Of a DNA stretch of 64,000 bases, positions 1-8,677 are shown one piece after another. The stretch is taken from assembly GCF_052180215.1 (NCBI RefSeq), contig NZ_CP197471.1:1522001-1586000 (forward strand), written 5' to 3'. The translations under genes were made by a program, and so were the position numbers. The notes below the pieces were generated by a model. The model did no database searches, was not told the origin of the DNA, and was given only the letters and a program-made list of their open reading frames with translations. The stretch comes from Pseudoneobacillus sp052180215. GTDB lineage: Bacteria; Bacillota; Bacilli; Bacillales; Cytobacillaceae. Position 1 is the first letter of the stretch. Each line of letters opens with the position of its first letter.

Positions 1-129
1 TGTCTGGCTGGTGGCGGTCTTGTTGATTATGATAAAGTCTCTGAACTTGTTGTTAGAGAAATTAGATCCGAAAAATTTGGGAGAATTTCGTTAGAAAGCC
101 CAAGAGATTTAATTTTGGAAGAAGAATAG
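1..129 (+). CDS. rbgA: Ribosome biogenesis GTPase RbgA (YlqF), C-terminal fragment
   Basis: Only the last 42 codons are in the window; frame 1 is open from base 1 to a TAG at 127-129. The end contains the segment CLAGGGLVDYDKVSELV followed by GRISLE, which resembles the C-terminal end of RbgA, the GTPase needed for late 50S subunit maturation. The GTPase motifs lie upstream of the window and cannot be checked. The assignment also rests on position: in Bacillus, rbgA directly precedes rnhB, as here. A terminator follows within a few bases. Confidence 0.8.
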   Translation, partial: CLAGGGLVDYDKVSELVVREIRSEKFGRISLESPRDLILEEE

Positions 130-163
130 GATAAAGGTCCTCCAGTAGAGGGCCTTTATTTTT
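130..163 (+). terminator. Rho-independent terminator after rbgA
   Basis: Directly after the rbgA stop, AAAGGTCCTC can pair with GAGGGCCTTT (one G-U pair) around a short loop, followed by a run of T. This is a standard intrinsic terminator and separates rbgA from rnhB. Confidence 0.8.
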
Positions 164-241
164 TGCGAATACCAGCCGATAAAAATAATAGAAAGTTTTC
201 AAAACCCGTTTGCATCAAAGCATAACCTAGGAGAAAAGAAT

Positions 242-1015
242 ATGATTATGAAAACTGTGCAAGAAGTCGAGAACCTATTAAGAGAAATTGATGATAGAGA
301 CAATCCAATTATAAAAATACTTTCAAAAGACAGACGAAAAGGTGTTAAACAACTACTGGATCGTTGGGAAAAGAAAATTAATCAGGCTGAGTTAGCAAAA
401 GAGAAATTTGAAGAAATGACCCTCTTTGAGAAGAAATATCGTAGCAAGGGTTACCAATTAATAGCTGGTGTTGATGAAGTTGGTAGAGGACCTTTAGCAG
501 GGCCGGTAGTAGCTGCTGCTGTGATATTACCTGCAGATTTTTATTTAAGCGGCATTGATGATTCTAAAAAACTGTCTGATAAAAAACGAGAGGAATACTT
601 TAGAATTATTAATGAACAAGCTATTGCCATTGGCATGGGAATGGTTGAGGCAGAAGTTATTGATGAAATGAATATATACGAGGCAACTAAAAAGGCTATG
701 AATATTGCAATATCCACTCTCACAAAGCAGCCAGAAGTCATTTTAATTGATGCTATGAAGCTTGATACGCCATTCTTAACAGAATCCATCATAAAAGGGG
801 ATGCTAAAAGTATCTCCATCGCAGCTGCTTCTATTATTGCAAAGGTTACAAGAGACCGAATGATGAAGGATTATTCTGTGCAATACCCCTATTATCGGTT
901 TGAGCAAAACATGGGATATGGGACCAGAGAACATCTTGAAGCCATAAATAAATATGGAATTACCCCGTTACATCGGAAAAGCTTTGCACCTATTAAAGAT
1001 TTAAATGCAAACTAA
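242..1015 (+). CDS. rnhB: Ribonuclease HII
   Basis: RNase HII cleaves RNA of RNA-DNA hybrids and single ribonucleotides in DNA. The 257-residue length matches Bacillus RnhB. The active-site segment GVDEVGRGPLAGPVV is at about residues 76-90 (Asp78, Glu79), with further acidic residues Asp170 (LIDA) and Asp187 (KGDAKS); these four fit the family's metal-binding carboxylates. About 70 N-terminal residues precede the catalytic core, as is usual in Bacillus. The ATG at 242 is preferred over the in-frame ATG at 248 because AGGAG at 229-233 sits 8 bases upstream. ylqG follows with almost no gap, so the two are probably co-transcribed. Confidence 0.96.
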   Translation: MIMKTVQEVENLLREIDDRDNPIIKILSKDRRKGVKQLLDRWEKKINQAELAKEKFEEMTLFEKKYRSKGYQLIAGVDEVGRGPLAGPVVAAAVILPADFYLSGIDDSKKLSDKKREEYFRIINEQAIAIGMGMVEAEVIDEMNIYEATKKAMNIAISTLTKQPEVILIDAMKLDTPFLTESIIKGDAKSISIAAASIIAKVTRDRMMKDYSVQYPYYRFEQNMGYGTREHLEAINKYGITPLHRKSFAPIKDLNAN

Positions 1016-1020
1016 AGAGG

Positions 1021-2682
1021 GTGAGTACAATCGTTTCTTCTATCATTTCTTCCGTTTTTAAACAGGATAGTAAACAACAACTTCAGCCAACTTCATTAAG
1101 ACCTGGTCAAATTTTCAATGGAAAAATCCTGAAACTTTTTCCAAATCAAACGGCAGAAGTACAAATAGGAAATCAAAAAATGATTGCTCAGCTAGATATT
1201 GCTCTTCAGGCAGGTAGCCGCTATTGGCTCCAGGTTCAGCCAGGAGAGGGTAAAATCTATTTGAAGGTACTAAATAATATTTCAGGTGTTTCGTCCAATC
1301 AAGACAGCCTTGAGGCGGTATTAAGAGCATTTGGTCTTACTGGCTCAAAAGAAAATCTCGATATTATTCCCTTTTTTTTAAAGGAACAATTGCCTGTAAG
1401 TAAGGAAATTCTTCAACAAACGGCTAATTGGATCAAAAATATGGATCATCCTGAACAAGGGCTAAATACAATTAAATGGATGATGCAGCAAGGTTATCCG
1501 ATGAAGAAAGAGATTTTTCAATCATTAGTGTCCATGCAATCTCAAACTCCTTTAACAGAACTAATGAGGAAGTTTTATGATCAGGTAAACTTAGAAGGCG
1601 ATAAGAGTACCGTTTCTAATTCTCTAAAACAAATTCTAACCAGCTTTATTACAAATGAATCTAAGCAGGTTGGAGAAAAAATACTTCGAACTATAATTAC
1701 TAAATGGGTAAACGAGGAAGATGATGGGGTTCCTTTTTCAATCATAAAAAAGTTGGGTTTTTTCCCTATGCATACGGATGAAAATACTATCTTAAGAGAA
1801 ACCATGAAAAATAGTAATTTTCCAGATAAAATACCAACAATTAGGCAAAATGTAATAAGTTCTCAGGTTGAACTTAATGAACAAGTTAAACAAATTTTAC
1901 AGTCTCTAAAATTACAAGATCAAGTCGTTATGATGTTACCTTCAAAATTAATAGAGTTGATGAAGCAATCTATCTCTGTTAATGAAAAGCACTTTTTAGA
2001 AACAATCATATCAACAGAAATCCTTCCATCATCCAGAGAAATTGATGACCAATTTCATCCTATTTTTAAAAAAATGATTCATTCAATTGGTTTTCAATAT
2101 GAAAAAGACATCTTTGATCACTTTAAAGGTTTAGAAAATGATCCTGTAAAACAAGAATCGTTAAAGAGTTTATTAATTCAGTATGTAAAGGATGAATCAA
2201 ATTTTTCGGAAAAGCAAACTGGTGAACAACTATTACAAAGAATAAACGGAATGCAATTGTTATCTAAGGAAATGGGGCCGCTTATGCAGGTAGTTATGCA
2301 AATCCCTATTCCATTATGGACTAGTGTTCCAGAATTAACACTTCAATGGAGCGGTCGAAAAACAGAGGAAGGGAAAATTGATCCTAACTTTTGTCGTATT
2401 CTCTTTTATTTGGAGTTAGAAAATCTAAAAGAAACAATGGTTGATTTAAAAATACAAAACCGAGTTGTAAGTATAAAAATTATTAATGATCAACATCAAT
2501 GGCTACAAAATTTAAAACCATTACATGATTTATTAAAAGAAAACTTAAAGGGAATGGATTATCATCTATCTTCTTTACAATTTGTAAAAGCAAATAACGA
2601 TCAAATGGGTAAGGAAAGAAAAGGGGAATTTCCAACGATTTATGAAAATCAATCCTATTCTGGGGTGGATATAAAAGTATGA
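1021..2682 (+). CDS. ylqG: YlqG-like protein with a FliK-type C-terminus
   Basis: This protein of about 553 residues has no enzymatic motif that I recognise. The position between rnhB and ylqH-sucCD is that of B. subtilis ylqG. The last 130 or so residues (segments such as PIPLWTSVPELTLQW, then an amphipathic stretch ending LKGMDYHLSSLQFV) have the pattern of the FliK hook-length-control C-terminal domain. The N-terminal 80 residues contain a small beta-rich stretch (GQIFNGKILKLF, AEVQIGNQ). The start is unclear: GTG at 1021 lies inside the SD-like run AGAGGGTGA, and the next in-frame codons with good spacing are ATC (1030) and GTT (1033). It overlaps ylqH by four bases. Function is unproven; a link to flagellar export is inferred from the domain and from its partner. 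Confidence 0.8.
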   Translation: MSTIVSSIISSVFKQDSKQQLQPTSLRPGQIFNGKILKLFPNQTAEVQIGNQKMIAQLDIALQAGSRYWLQVQPGEGKIYLKVLNNISGVSSNQDSLEAVLRAFGLTGSKENLDIIPFFLKEQLPVSKEILQQTANWIKNMDHPEQGLNTIKWMMQQGYPMKKEIFQSLVSMQSQTPLTELMRKFYDQVNLEGDKSTVSNSLKQILTSFITNESKQVGEKILRTIITKWVNEEDDGVPFSIIKKLGFFPMHTDENTILRETMKNSNFPDKIPTIRQNVISSQVELNEQVKQILQSLKLQDQVVMMLPSKLIELMKQSISVNEKHFLETIISTEILPSSREIDDQFHPIFKKMIHSIGFQYEKDIFDHFKGLENDPVKQESLKSLLIQYVKDESNFSEKQTGEQLLQRINGMQLLSKEMGPLMQVVMQIPIPLWTSVPELTLQWSGRKTEEGKIDPNFCRILFYLELENLKETMVDLKIQNRVVSIKIINDQHQWLQNLKPLHDLLKENLKGMDYHLSSLQFVKANNDQMGKERKGEFPTIYENQSYSGVDIKV

Positions 2683-2960
2683 TGGAACAAAAAAGAAAAG
2701 AAGCAATCGCCTTAGGATATAAACCTGAAAAACAAGATGCACCAATAGTAGTGGCGAAAGGCTCTGGTTTGGTAGCGGATAATATCATTCAAAAAGCAAG
2801 AGAGAATAATATACCGATACAAGAGGATTCTTCACTTGTTCAACTATTATCTCAACTGGAAATAAATCAAACGATTCCTGATGAATTATACCAAGTCGTT
2901 GCGGAGGTATTTGCTTTTATATATCGTGCAGATCAAAATTTAAAAAATCAAGACCATTGA
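2679..2960 (+). CDS. ylqH: YlqH, FlhB C-terminal-domain-like protein
   Basis: The 93-residue protein aligns with the C-terminal cytoplasmic domain of FlhB, for example the DAPIVVAKG segment against DAPYVVAKG of the FlhB encoded at 30954-32036, and a shared end PDELYQVVAEVFAFIYR against PEEFFKAVAELLAFVYR. It has no membrane segments and no NPTH autocleavage motif; its N-terminus falls about where cleaved FlhB would begin. ATG 2679 overlaps the ylqG stop (ATGA), so translation is probably coupled. The stop codon lies inside the following terminator stem. It may act in export-substrate switching; that role is inference. Confidence 0.88.
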   Translation: MMEQKRKEAIALGYKPEKQDAPIVVAKGSGLVADNIIQKARENNIPIQEDSSLVQLLSQLEINQTIPDELYQVVAEVFAFIYRADQNLKNQDH

Positions 2961-3003
2961 CAGGGAATTTAATATGACCAGTCAATGGTATTTGTTTTTT
3001 TAG
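2953..3003 (+). terminator. Terminator after ylqH, overlapping its stop codon
   Basis: ACCATTGAC (2953-2961) pairs perfectly with GTCAATGGT (2981-2989), followed by a T-rich tail. The 5' arm contains the last codons and TGA of ylqH. The 19-base loop is long, but the stem and T-run are convincing. It closes the rnhB-ylqG-ylqH unit ahead of sucCD. Confidence 0.75.
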
Positions 3004-3078
3004 AAAAATAATATTAGGCACTTCAAACCATTTTAAGGTATAAAATAAAGGAATTATTATCCGGAATTTCTAAAGAAA

Positions 3079-3084
3079 TATAAT
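3079..3084 (+). promoter_or_regulatory. Possible -10 element for sucCD
   Basis: A perfect TATAAT lies about 90 bases upstream of the sucC start in the otherwise featureless stretch after the ylqH terminator. I see no good -35 hexamer at 16-18 bases spacing, so this is only a candidate for the sucCD promoter. Confidence 0.3.
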
Positions 3085-3175
3085 TTTTTATGCTTAATGG
3101 TAGACAAGGTATGTGTCATTTAATAAAATGAAAGCGCAGTTATTTTTTTTGAACAGTTTGATAGGAGGATGGGAA

Positions 3176-4333
3176 ATGAATATCCATGAGTATCAAGGGA
3201 AAGAAATCCTCAGACAATACGGGGTAATGGTTCCAAACGGTAAAGTGGCATTCACAGTAGAAGAAGCTGTAGAAGCAGCCAAAGAGCTTGGCACGCAGAT
3301 TAATGTTGTGAAAGCGCAGATTCACGCTGGTGGACGGGGTAAAGCTGGTGGAGTAAAAGTTGCTAAAAACCTTGATGAAGTTCGTACATATGCAAGTGAA
3401 ATCCTAGGGAAAACACTTGTAACGCACCAAACAGGTCCAGAAGGAAAAGAAGTAAAGCGTTTACTGATTGAAGAAGGCTGCGATATCAAAAAAGAATATT
3501 ACGTTGGTCTAGTTCTAGATCGTGCTACTTCAAGAGTCGTTTTAATGGCATCTGAAGAAGGTGGAACAGAAATTGAAGAAGTTGCTGAAGCAACTCCTGA
3601 AAAAATCTTTAAAGAAGTGATTGATCCTGTTGTTGGATTATCAGCTTATCAAGCAAGACGAATTGCATTCAACATAAATATTCCTAAAGAACTAATCGGT
3701 CAAGCTGTTAAGTTCATGATGGGCTTATACAATGCATTTGTTGAAAAGGATTGCTCTATTGCAGAAATCAATCCATTAGTTGTTACAGGCGATGGAAAAG
3801 TTATGGCATTAGACGCAAAACTTAACTTTGATTCCAATGCTCTATACCGTCATAAAGATATTTTAGAATACCGTGATTTAGACGAAGAAGATGCAAAAGA
3901 AATCGAAGCATCAAAATATGACCTAAGCTATATTTCTTTAGAAGGAAATATCGGTTGTATGGTTAATGGTGCAGGTTTAGCTATGGCTACAATGGATATT
4001 GTAAAGCATTATGGTGGAGACCCGGCTAACTTCCTTGATGTTGGGGGCGGTGCTACAGCTGAGAAGGTTACTGAAGCTTTCAAAATCATCCTTTCTGATC
4101 CAAACGTTAAAGGTATATTTGTTAATATCTTTGGCGGAATTATGAAGTGTGACGTAATTGCAACTGGAGTTGTTGAGGCTGCTAAGCAAGTTGGCTTATC
4201 TGTACCTCTAGTTGTTCGTTTAGAAGGAACTAATGTTGACTTAGGTAAACAAATTCTAAACGAATCTGGTCTTAACATCATTGCTGCAGAATCAATGGCA
4301 GACGGTGCACAGAAGATTGTTTCATTAGTTTAA
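3176..4333 (+). CDS. sucC: Succinyl-CoA synthetase (ADP-forming) beta subunit
   Basis: This is the beta subunit of the TCA-cycle enzyme that converts succinyl-CoA to succinate with formation of ATP. At 385 residues it matches the B. subtilis protein. The ATP-grasp nucleotide-binding segment KAQIHAGGRGKAGGV is at residues 46-60. The C-terminal ligase domain carries GNIGCMVNGAGLAM (about 256-270) and later VNIFGGIMKCD. The start is ATG 3176, behind TAGGAGGATGG; an upstream in-frame extension to 3113 has no SD and does not match the conserved MNIHEYQGKE beginning. sucD follows 24 bases downstream. Confidence 0.97.
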   Translation: MNIHEYQGKEILRQYGVMVPNGKVAFTVEEAVEAAKELGTQINVVKAQIHAGGRGKAGGVKVAKNLDEVRTYASEILGKTLVTHQTGPEGKEVKRLLIEEGCDIKKEYYVGLVLDRATSRVVLMASEEGGTEIEEVAEATPEKIFKEVIDPVVGLSAYQARRIAFNINIPKELIGQAVKFMMGLYNAFVEKDCSIAEINPLVVTGDGKVMALDAKLNFDSNALYRHKDILEYRDLDEEDAKEIEASKYDLSYISLEGNIGCMVNGAGLAMATMDIVKHYGGDPANFLDVGGGATAEKVTEAFKIILSDPNVKGIFVNIFGGIMKCDVIATGVVEAAKQVGLSVPLVVRLEGTNVDLGKQILNESGLNIIAAESMADGAQKIVSLV

Positions 4334-4357
4334 TAGGATTTTGAAAGGAGAATTGAC

Positions 4358-5260
4358 GTGAGCGTATTTATTAATAAAGATACTAAAGTCATTGTTCAAG
4401 GTATTACGGGTTCTACAGCCCTTTTTCATACAAAACAAATGCTTGAGTACGGTACAAAAATTGTCGGTGGTGTAACTCCTGGTAAAGGTGGCACTGAAGT
4501 TGAAGGTGTACCTGTATTTAATACTTTAGAAGAAGCAGTTAAAGTAACTGGAGCAAATGCCTCAGTAATCTACGTTCCAGCACCATTTGCGGCAGATGCT
4601 ATTCTAGAAGCTGTTGATGCAGAATTAGATTTAGCTATTTGTATTACAGAGCATATTCCTGTATTAGATATGGTGAAAGTTAAGCGTTATATGGAAGGCA
4701 AGAAAACACGTCTAGTTGGACCAAACTGTCCAGGTGTTATTACTCCAGAAGAATGTAAAATTGGTATCATGCCTGGGTATATTCACACTAAAGGGCATGT
4801 TGGAGTTGTATCACGTTCAGGAACTTTAACCTATGAAGCTGTTCATCAATTAACTCAAGCAGGAATTGGTCAATCTACAGCTGTTGGTATTGGTGGAGAC
4901 CCTGTAAATGGTACAAACTTCATTGATGTATTAAAAGCATTCAATGAAGATCCTGAAACGTATGCTGTCATTATGATCGGAGAAATTGGTGGAACAGCCG
5001 AAGAAGAAGCAGCGGAATGGGTAAAAGCGAATATGACTAAACCTGTTGTTGGCTTCATCGGTGGCCGTACTGCGCCTCCAGGAAAACGTATGGGACATGC
5101 TGGTGCCATCATTTCTGGCGGTAAAGGAACTGCTGATGAAAAAATCCGTGTTATGAATGAATGTGGAATTAAAGTTGCTGACACTCCTTCTGTAATGGGT
5201 GAAACATTAATTGGCGTGCTTAAAGAGCAAGGTTTATACGATAAGTGTAAAACACACTAA
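4358..5260 (+). CDS. sucD: Succinyl-CoA synthetase alpha subunit
   Basis: The alpha subunit binds CoA and carries the phosphohistidine intermediate. It is 300 residues long, as in B. subtilis. The CoA-binding Rossmann segment VIVQGITGSTALFH is at residues 11-24, and the active-site histidine is His247 in GKRMGHAGAIISGGKG. The start is GTG 4358 with AAAGGAGA just upstream. It forms an operon with sucC and is followed by a hairpin terminator. Confidence 0.97.
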   Translation: MSVFINKDTKVIVQGITGSTALFHTKQMLEYGTKIVGGVTPGKGGTEVEGVPVFNTLEEAVKVTGANASVIYVPAPFAADAILEAVDAELDLAICITEHIPVLDMVKVKRYMEGKKTRLVGPNCPGVITPEECKIGIMPGYIHTKGHVGVVSRSGTLTYEAVHQLTQAGIGQSTAVGIGGDPVNGTNFIDVLKAFNEDPETYAVIMIGEIGGTAEEEAAEWVKANMTKPVVGFIGGRTAPPGKRMGHAGAIISGGKGTADEKIRVMNECGIKVADTPSVMGETLIGVLKEQGLYDKCKTH

Positions 5261-5288
5261 TATCTATCTAACACACCATTGTTTACAA

Positions 5289-5318
5289 AGTCCCTCTTCT
5301 AAAGAGGGACTATTTTAA
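5289..5318 (+). terminator. Terminator after sucD
   Basis: AGTCCCTCTT (5289-5298) and AAGAGGGACT (5302-5311) form a perfect 10-bp stem with a 3-base loop, followed by a short ATTTTAA tract. The weak T-run may allow some read-through into dprA, which starts 27 bases after the stem. Confidence 0.7.
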
Positions 5319-5337
5319 CTTAGGGAGGAACTATATA

Positions 5338-6216
5338 ATGGAAGAATTTCGGCAAAGATTCATTTATCTATGTCACTATCCAGGAATAACGTGGAATGAG
5401 GTATATCAAATCCTAAAGAGTGACCCTCAGCTTAAAAACATTAACCTCTATCACCCGCGACATTTATCACCTATTTCTTTATCCGCGAATGCCCACCCAT
5501 CCTCATCATTTCTATATGAAAACTCACACGATTATCTGCATGACCAAATACGACAATACTCCTCAAATGGCATAGAAGTAGTTACTTATTTTGATAAGCA
5601 TTATCCTAATATGTTAAAAGAAATCTACCAACCACCTTGGTGCTTATTTCTTAAGGGAAACAAAGCATTGTTAGAAGAAGGAAAAAAGCTGGCTATAGTA
5701 GGTTCTAGGCAGGCTACTCCTTATGGACAAAATGTCCTGCAACAAATACTCCCTACACTTTTGAATAATCATATAGTAATTGTTAGCGGTCTCGCGAGAG
5801 GTATTGATGCACTTGCTCATCAAACAACGATTGATTACGGTGGAAAAACGATTGCCGTTATAGCTGGAGGACACTATCATATTTATCCGGAAGAAAATCG
5901 AAAACTAGCATTTAAAATAGCTTCAGAACATTTAATCATCTCTGAATATCCACCCGAAACAAGACCATCCAAATGGCAATTTCCTGCAAGGAATCGAATT
6001 ATTAGTGGACTATGTGAGGGAACCTTAATTATTGAGGCTAAAAGGAAAAGCGGTTCATTAATAACAGCTAACTATGCGGTTCAAGAAGGTAGGGAGGTTT
6101 TTGCGGTCCCAGGAAGTATTTTTAGCCCTTATTCAGCTGGGACGAATGAGTTAATTCAACAAGGTGCAAAGCTCATTATGACAGGAGAAGATATTTTAGA
6201 AGAATTAAGGGGCTAA
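5338..6216 (+). CDS. dprA: DNA processing protein DprA (Smf)
   Basis: DprA binds incoming single-stranded DNA during natural transformation and loads RecA. The 292-residue length is normal. The Rossmann-like core shows GSRQATPYG (122-130), SGLARGIDALAH (150-161) and FPARNRIISGLCEGTLIIEA (215-234). The start ATG 5338 follows TAGGGAGGA. The position between sucCD and topA matches B. subtilis smf. The C-terminus ends soon after the core, so no extra DNA-binding winged-helix domain is present. Presence of the gene alone does not prove competence. Confidence 0.96.
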   Translation: MEEFRQRFIYLCHYPGITWNEVYQILKSDPQLKNINLYHPRHLSPISLSANAHPSSSFLYENSHDYLHDQIRQYSSNGIEVVTYFDKHYPNMLKEIYQPPWCLFLKGNKALLEEGKKLAIVGSRQATPYGQNVLQQILPTLLNNHIVIVSGLARGIDALAHQTTIDYGGKTIAVIAGGHYHIYPEENRKLAFKIASEHLIISEYPPETRPSKWQFPARNRIISGLCEGTLIIEAKRKSGSLITANYAVQEGREVFAVPGSIFSPYSAGTNELIQQGAKLIMTGEDILEELRG

Positions 6217-6447
6217 AGGTCACAAGTTTTTTTATCATGAAAATGGCAAAATCCTTGTATATTTCATAAATAAGGTTTAAAATGCAGGGAATTCATGTTA
6301 TTTTCAAAGAATTTAGTGGAAAAAGGTTGAAATTCTTTCCGTAATGGTATACATTTTGCAACAGGTATTTTATTTTTAAGTGATTGAATGAAATCGTTTT
6401 CTTGACCAAGAGTCTACTAACGAAATAATAAGTTTTAACAATGTTTA

Positions 6448-6477
6448 TTGACAACGGTAGGATATATCGTTAATAAT
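6448..6477 (+). promoter_or_regulatory. Candidate sigma-A promoter for topA
   Basis: A perfect TTGACA at 6448-6453 is followed by AATAAT at 6472-6477 (spacing 18) or TAATAA at 6471-6476 (spacing 17). It lies about 35-65 bases upstream of the topA start in the 296-base gap after dprA. The rest of that gap holds no gene that I can support. Confidence 0.5.
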
Positions 6478-6512
6478 AATGGATATTTTAATCCCTCTAA
6501 GGAGGACAAATG

Positions 6513-8588
6513 ATGTCGGAGTTTTTAGTAATCGTTGAATCGCCTGCAAAAGCGAAAACGATTGAAAGGTATTTAGGTAAAAAATATAAAGTAAAAGCTT
6601 CCATGGGGCACCTTATCGATTTACCTAAAAGCCAAATGGGAGTAGACGTTGAAAACAACTTTGAACCGAAATATATTACCATTCGTGGGAAGGGTCCCAT
6701 TTTAAAAGAATTAAAATCAGCTGCAAAAAAGGCGAAAAAAGTTTATCTTGCAGCCGACCCTGATAGAGAGGGAGAGGCTATCGCTTGGCATCTAGCTAAA
6801 ACGTTAAATATCGATACCACATCTGATTGCCGGGTAGTATTTAATGAAATAACTAAAGAGGCAATTAAGGAGTCCTTTAAACATCCAAGATCTATTAATA
6901 TGGATTTGGTGGACGCACAGCAGGCAAGACGTGTTTTAGACCGCCTAGTTGGATATAACATTAGTCCTCTTTTTTGGAAAAAAGTGAAAAAGGGTCTGAG
7001 TGCTGGTAGAGTTCAATCAGTTGCAGTCCGTCTCATTATTGATCGGGAAAATGAAATCAAAGAGTTTGTTCCTGAAGAATACTGGACCATTGAAGGTGAA
7101 TTTTTAAAAGGGAAGGAACCATTCGAGGCTAGCTTTTTCGGTGTGAACGGGAAGAAGGTAGAACTAACTTCCGAAGATGATGTAAAAACCATTTTAAAAC
7201 AAATGAGTGATAACAAGTTCGTAGTAGACTCTGTTACGAAAAAGGAGCGTAAACGAAATCCTGCACCACCGTTTACTACATCTTCCTTACAACAGGAAGC
7301 TGCTCGAAAATTAAACTTTCGTACCAAAAAGACAATGATGCTTGCTCAACAGCTTTACGAAGGGATCGAACTTGGTAAAGAGGGAACTGTCGGTTTAATT
7401 ACTTATATGAGAACAGACTCAACTAGAATTTCTGAGGTTGCACAAGCTGAAGCTAATAGCTTTATTGAAACATCCTATGGGAAAGAATATTTGCTTGAAG
7501 CTGCACGTAAAGAAAAGAAACAGACGAATGCACAAGATGCTCATGAGGCAATTAGGCCAACTAGCACATTAAGAGACCCGCAGTCAATGAAGGATTTCTT
7601 GTCAAGAGATCAATTCCGTTTATATAAGTTAATTTGGGAACGTTTTGTTGCTAGCCAAATGGCTTCAGCTATTATGGATACGATGTCAGTAGATTTGAAA
7701 AATGGCAATGTCATTTTCAGAGCAAACGGTTCTAAAGTAAAATTCCCTGGTTTTATGAAGGTTTACGTGGAAGGTACAGATGACCAAACGGATGAGCGTG
7801 ACAAATTGCTTCCTAATCTTGCTGAGGGTGATGTTATTGTAAAAAAAGATATCGATCCAAAGCAGCACTTTACACAGCCTCCTCCAAGATACACGGAAGC
7901 TCGTCTTGTAAAGACACTAGAAGAATTAGGTATTGGTAGACCATCTACTTTTGCTCCTACCTTAGATACCATTCAAAAACGTGGATATGTTACTCTAGAC
8001 AATAAACGTTTTATACCTACTGAATTAGGTGAAATCGTTACTCAATTAATTTTAGAGTTTTTTCCAGAAGTTATAAATGTTGAGTTTACAGCGAAGATGG
8101 AACAAGGACTTGATGATATTGAGGATGGAAAAGTGAATTGGGTTAAAATCATAGATGATTTTTATCGTGATTTTGAAACCCATTTGGAAAAAGCTGAAAA
8201 AGAAATGGAAAAAGTAGAAGTAAAAGATGAACCCGCTGGTGAAGATTGTGAAGAGTGCGGAAGCCCAATGGTATATAAAATGGGTCGATACGGTAAATTT
8301 ATGGCTTGCAGTAATTTCCCAGATTGTCGTAATACGAAGCCAATTGTGAAAGATATTGGAGTAAAATGTCCAAACTGTGAAAAAGGGAATATTATTGAGC
8401 GTAAAAGTAAAAAACGTAGAATTTTTTATGGATGTGACCAATTCCCTGAATGTGACTTCTTATCTTGGGATAAACCACTTGCAAGACCATGTCCAAAGTG
8501 TGAAAGTCTCTTAGTAGAAAAGAAATTAAAAAAGGGAATACAAGTCCAATGTATTCAATGTGATTATAAGGAAGAACAGCAAAGTTAA
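6513..8588 (+). CDS. topA: DNA topoisomerase I
   Basis: This type IA topoisomerase relaxes negative supercoils. It is 691 residues long, equal to B. subtilis TopA. The TOPRIM domain shows VESPAKAKT near the N-terminus and AADPDREGEAIAWH at residues 80-93. The catalytic tyrosine is Tyr298 in GLITYMRTDSTR. Three C-terminal zinc-ribbon units carry CxxC pairs (CEECGSPM, CPNCEKGN, CPKCESLL), and the third ends in CIQCDY. Two adjacent ATGs exist at 6510 and 6513; the second has better spacing from AAGGAGG (6499-6505) and matches the usual MSxxLVIVESPAK beginning. Confidence 0.97.
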   Translation: MSEFLVIVESPAKAKTIERYLGKKYKVKASMGHLIDLPKSQMGVDVENNFEPKYITIRGKGPILKELKSAAKKAKKVYLAADPDREGEAIAWHLAKTLNIDTTSDCRVVFNEITKEAIKESFKHPRSINMDLVDAQQARRVLDRLVGYNISPLFWKKVKKGLSAGRVQSVAVRLIIDRENEIKEFVPEEYWTIEGEFLKGKEPFEASFFGVNGKKVELTSEDDVKTILKQMSDNKFVVDSVTKKERKRNPAPPFTTSSLQQEAARKLNFRTKKTMMLAQQLYEGIELGKEGTVGLITYMRTDSTRISEVAQAEANSFIETSYGKEYLLEAARKEKKQTNAQDAHEAIRPTSTLRDPQSMKDFLSRDQFRLYKLIWERFVASQMASAIMDTMSVDLKNGNVIFRANGSKVKFPGFMKVYVEGTDDQTDERDKLLPNLAEGDVIVKKDIDPKQHFTQPPPRYTEARLVKTLEELGIGRPSTFAPTLDTIQKRGYVTLDNKRFIPTELGEIVTQLILEFFPEVINVEFTAKMEQGLDDIEDGKVNWVKIIDDFYRDFETHLEKAEKEMEKVEVKDEPAGEDCEECGSPMVYKMGRYGKFMACSNFPDCRNTKPIVKDIGVKCPNCEKGNIIERKSKKRRIFYGCDQFPECDFLSWDKPLARPCPKCESLLVEKKLKKGIQVQCIQCDYKEEQQS

Positions 8589-8618
8589 GGGTGAGTTTAC
8601 GACTCACTCTTTTCTTTT
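8589..8618 (+). terminator. Terminator after topA
   Basis: A stem forms between 8589-8596 (core GTGAGT) and 8602-8609 (core ACTCAC) around the loop TTACG, followed by TTTTCTTTT. It starts directly after the topA stop codon. Confidence 0.75.
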
Positions 8619-8677
8619 GGTTAAGAAATTTATAAATTTTGAACTTAAGAAAAACGGTAGACGAAGTTTTTCGTAAT

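Noticed and set aside
3113..3175. N-terminal extension of sucC
   Set aside because: There is no SD before 3113 and the conserved start MNIHEYQGKE lies at 3176 behind AGGAGG.
8052..8441. Minus-strand ORF of 129 codons opposite topA
   Set aside because: Its Phe/Ile-rich translation is the complement of Lys/Glu codons in topA; no independent evidence.
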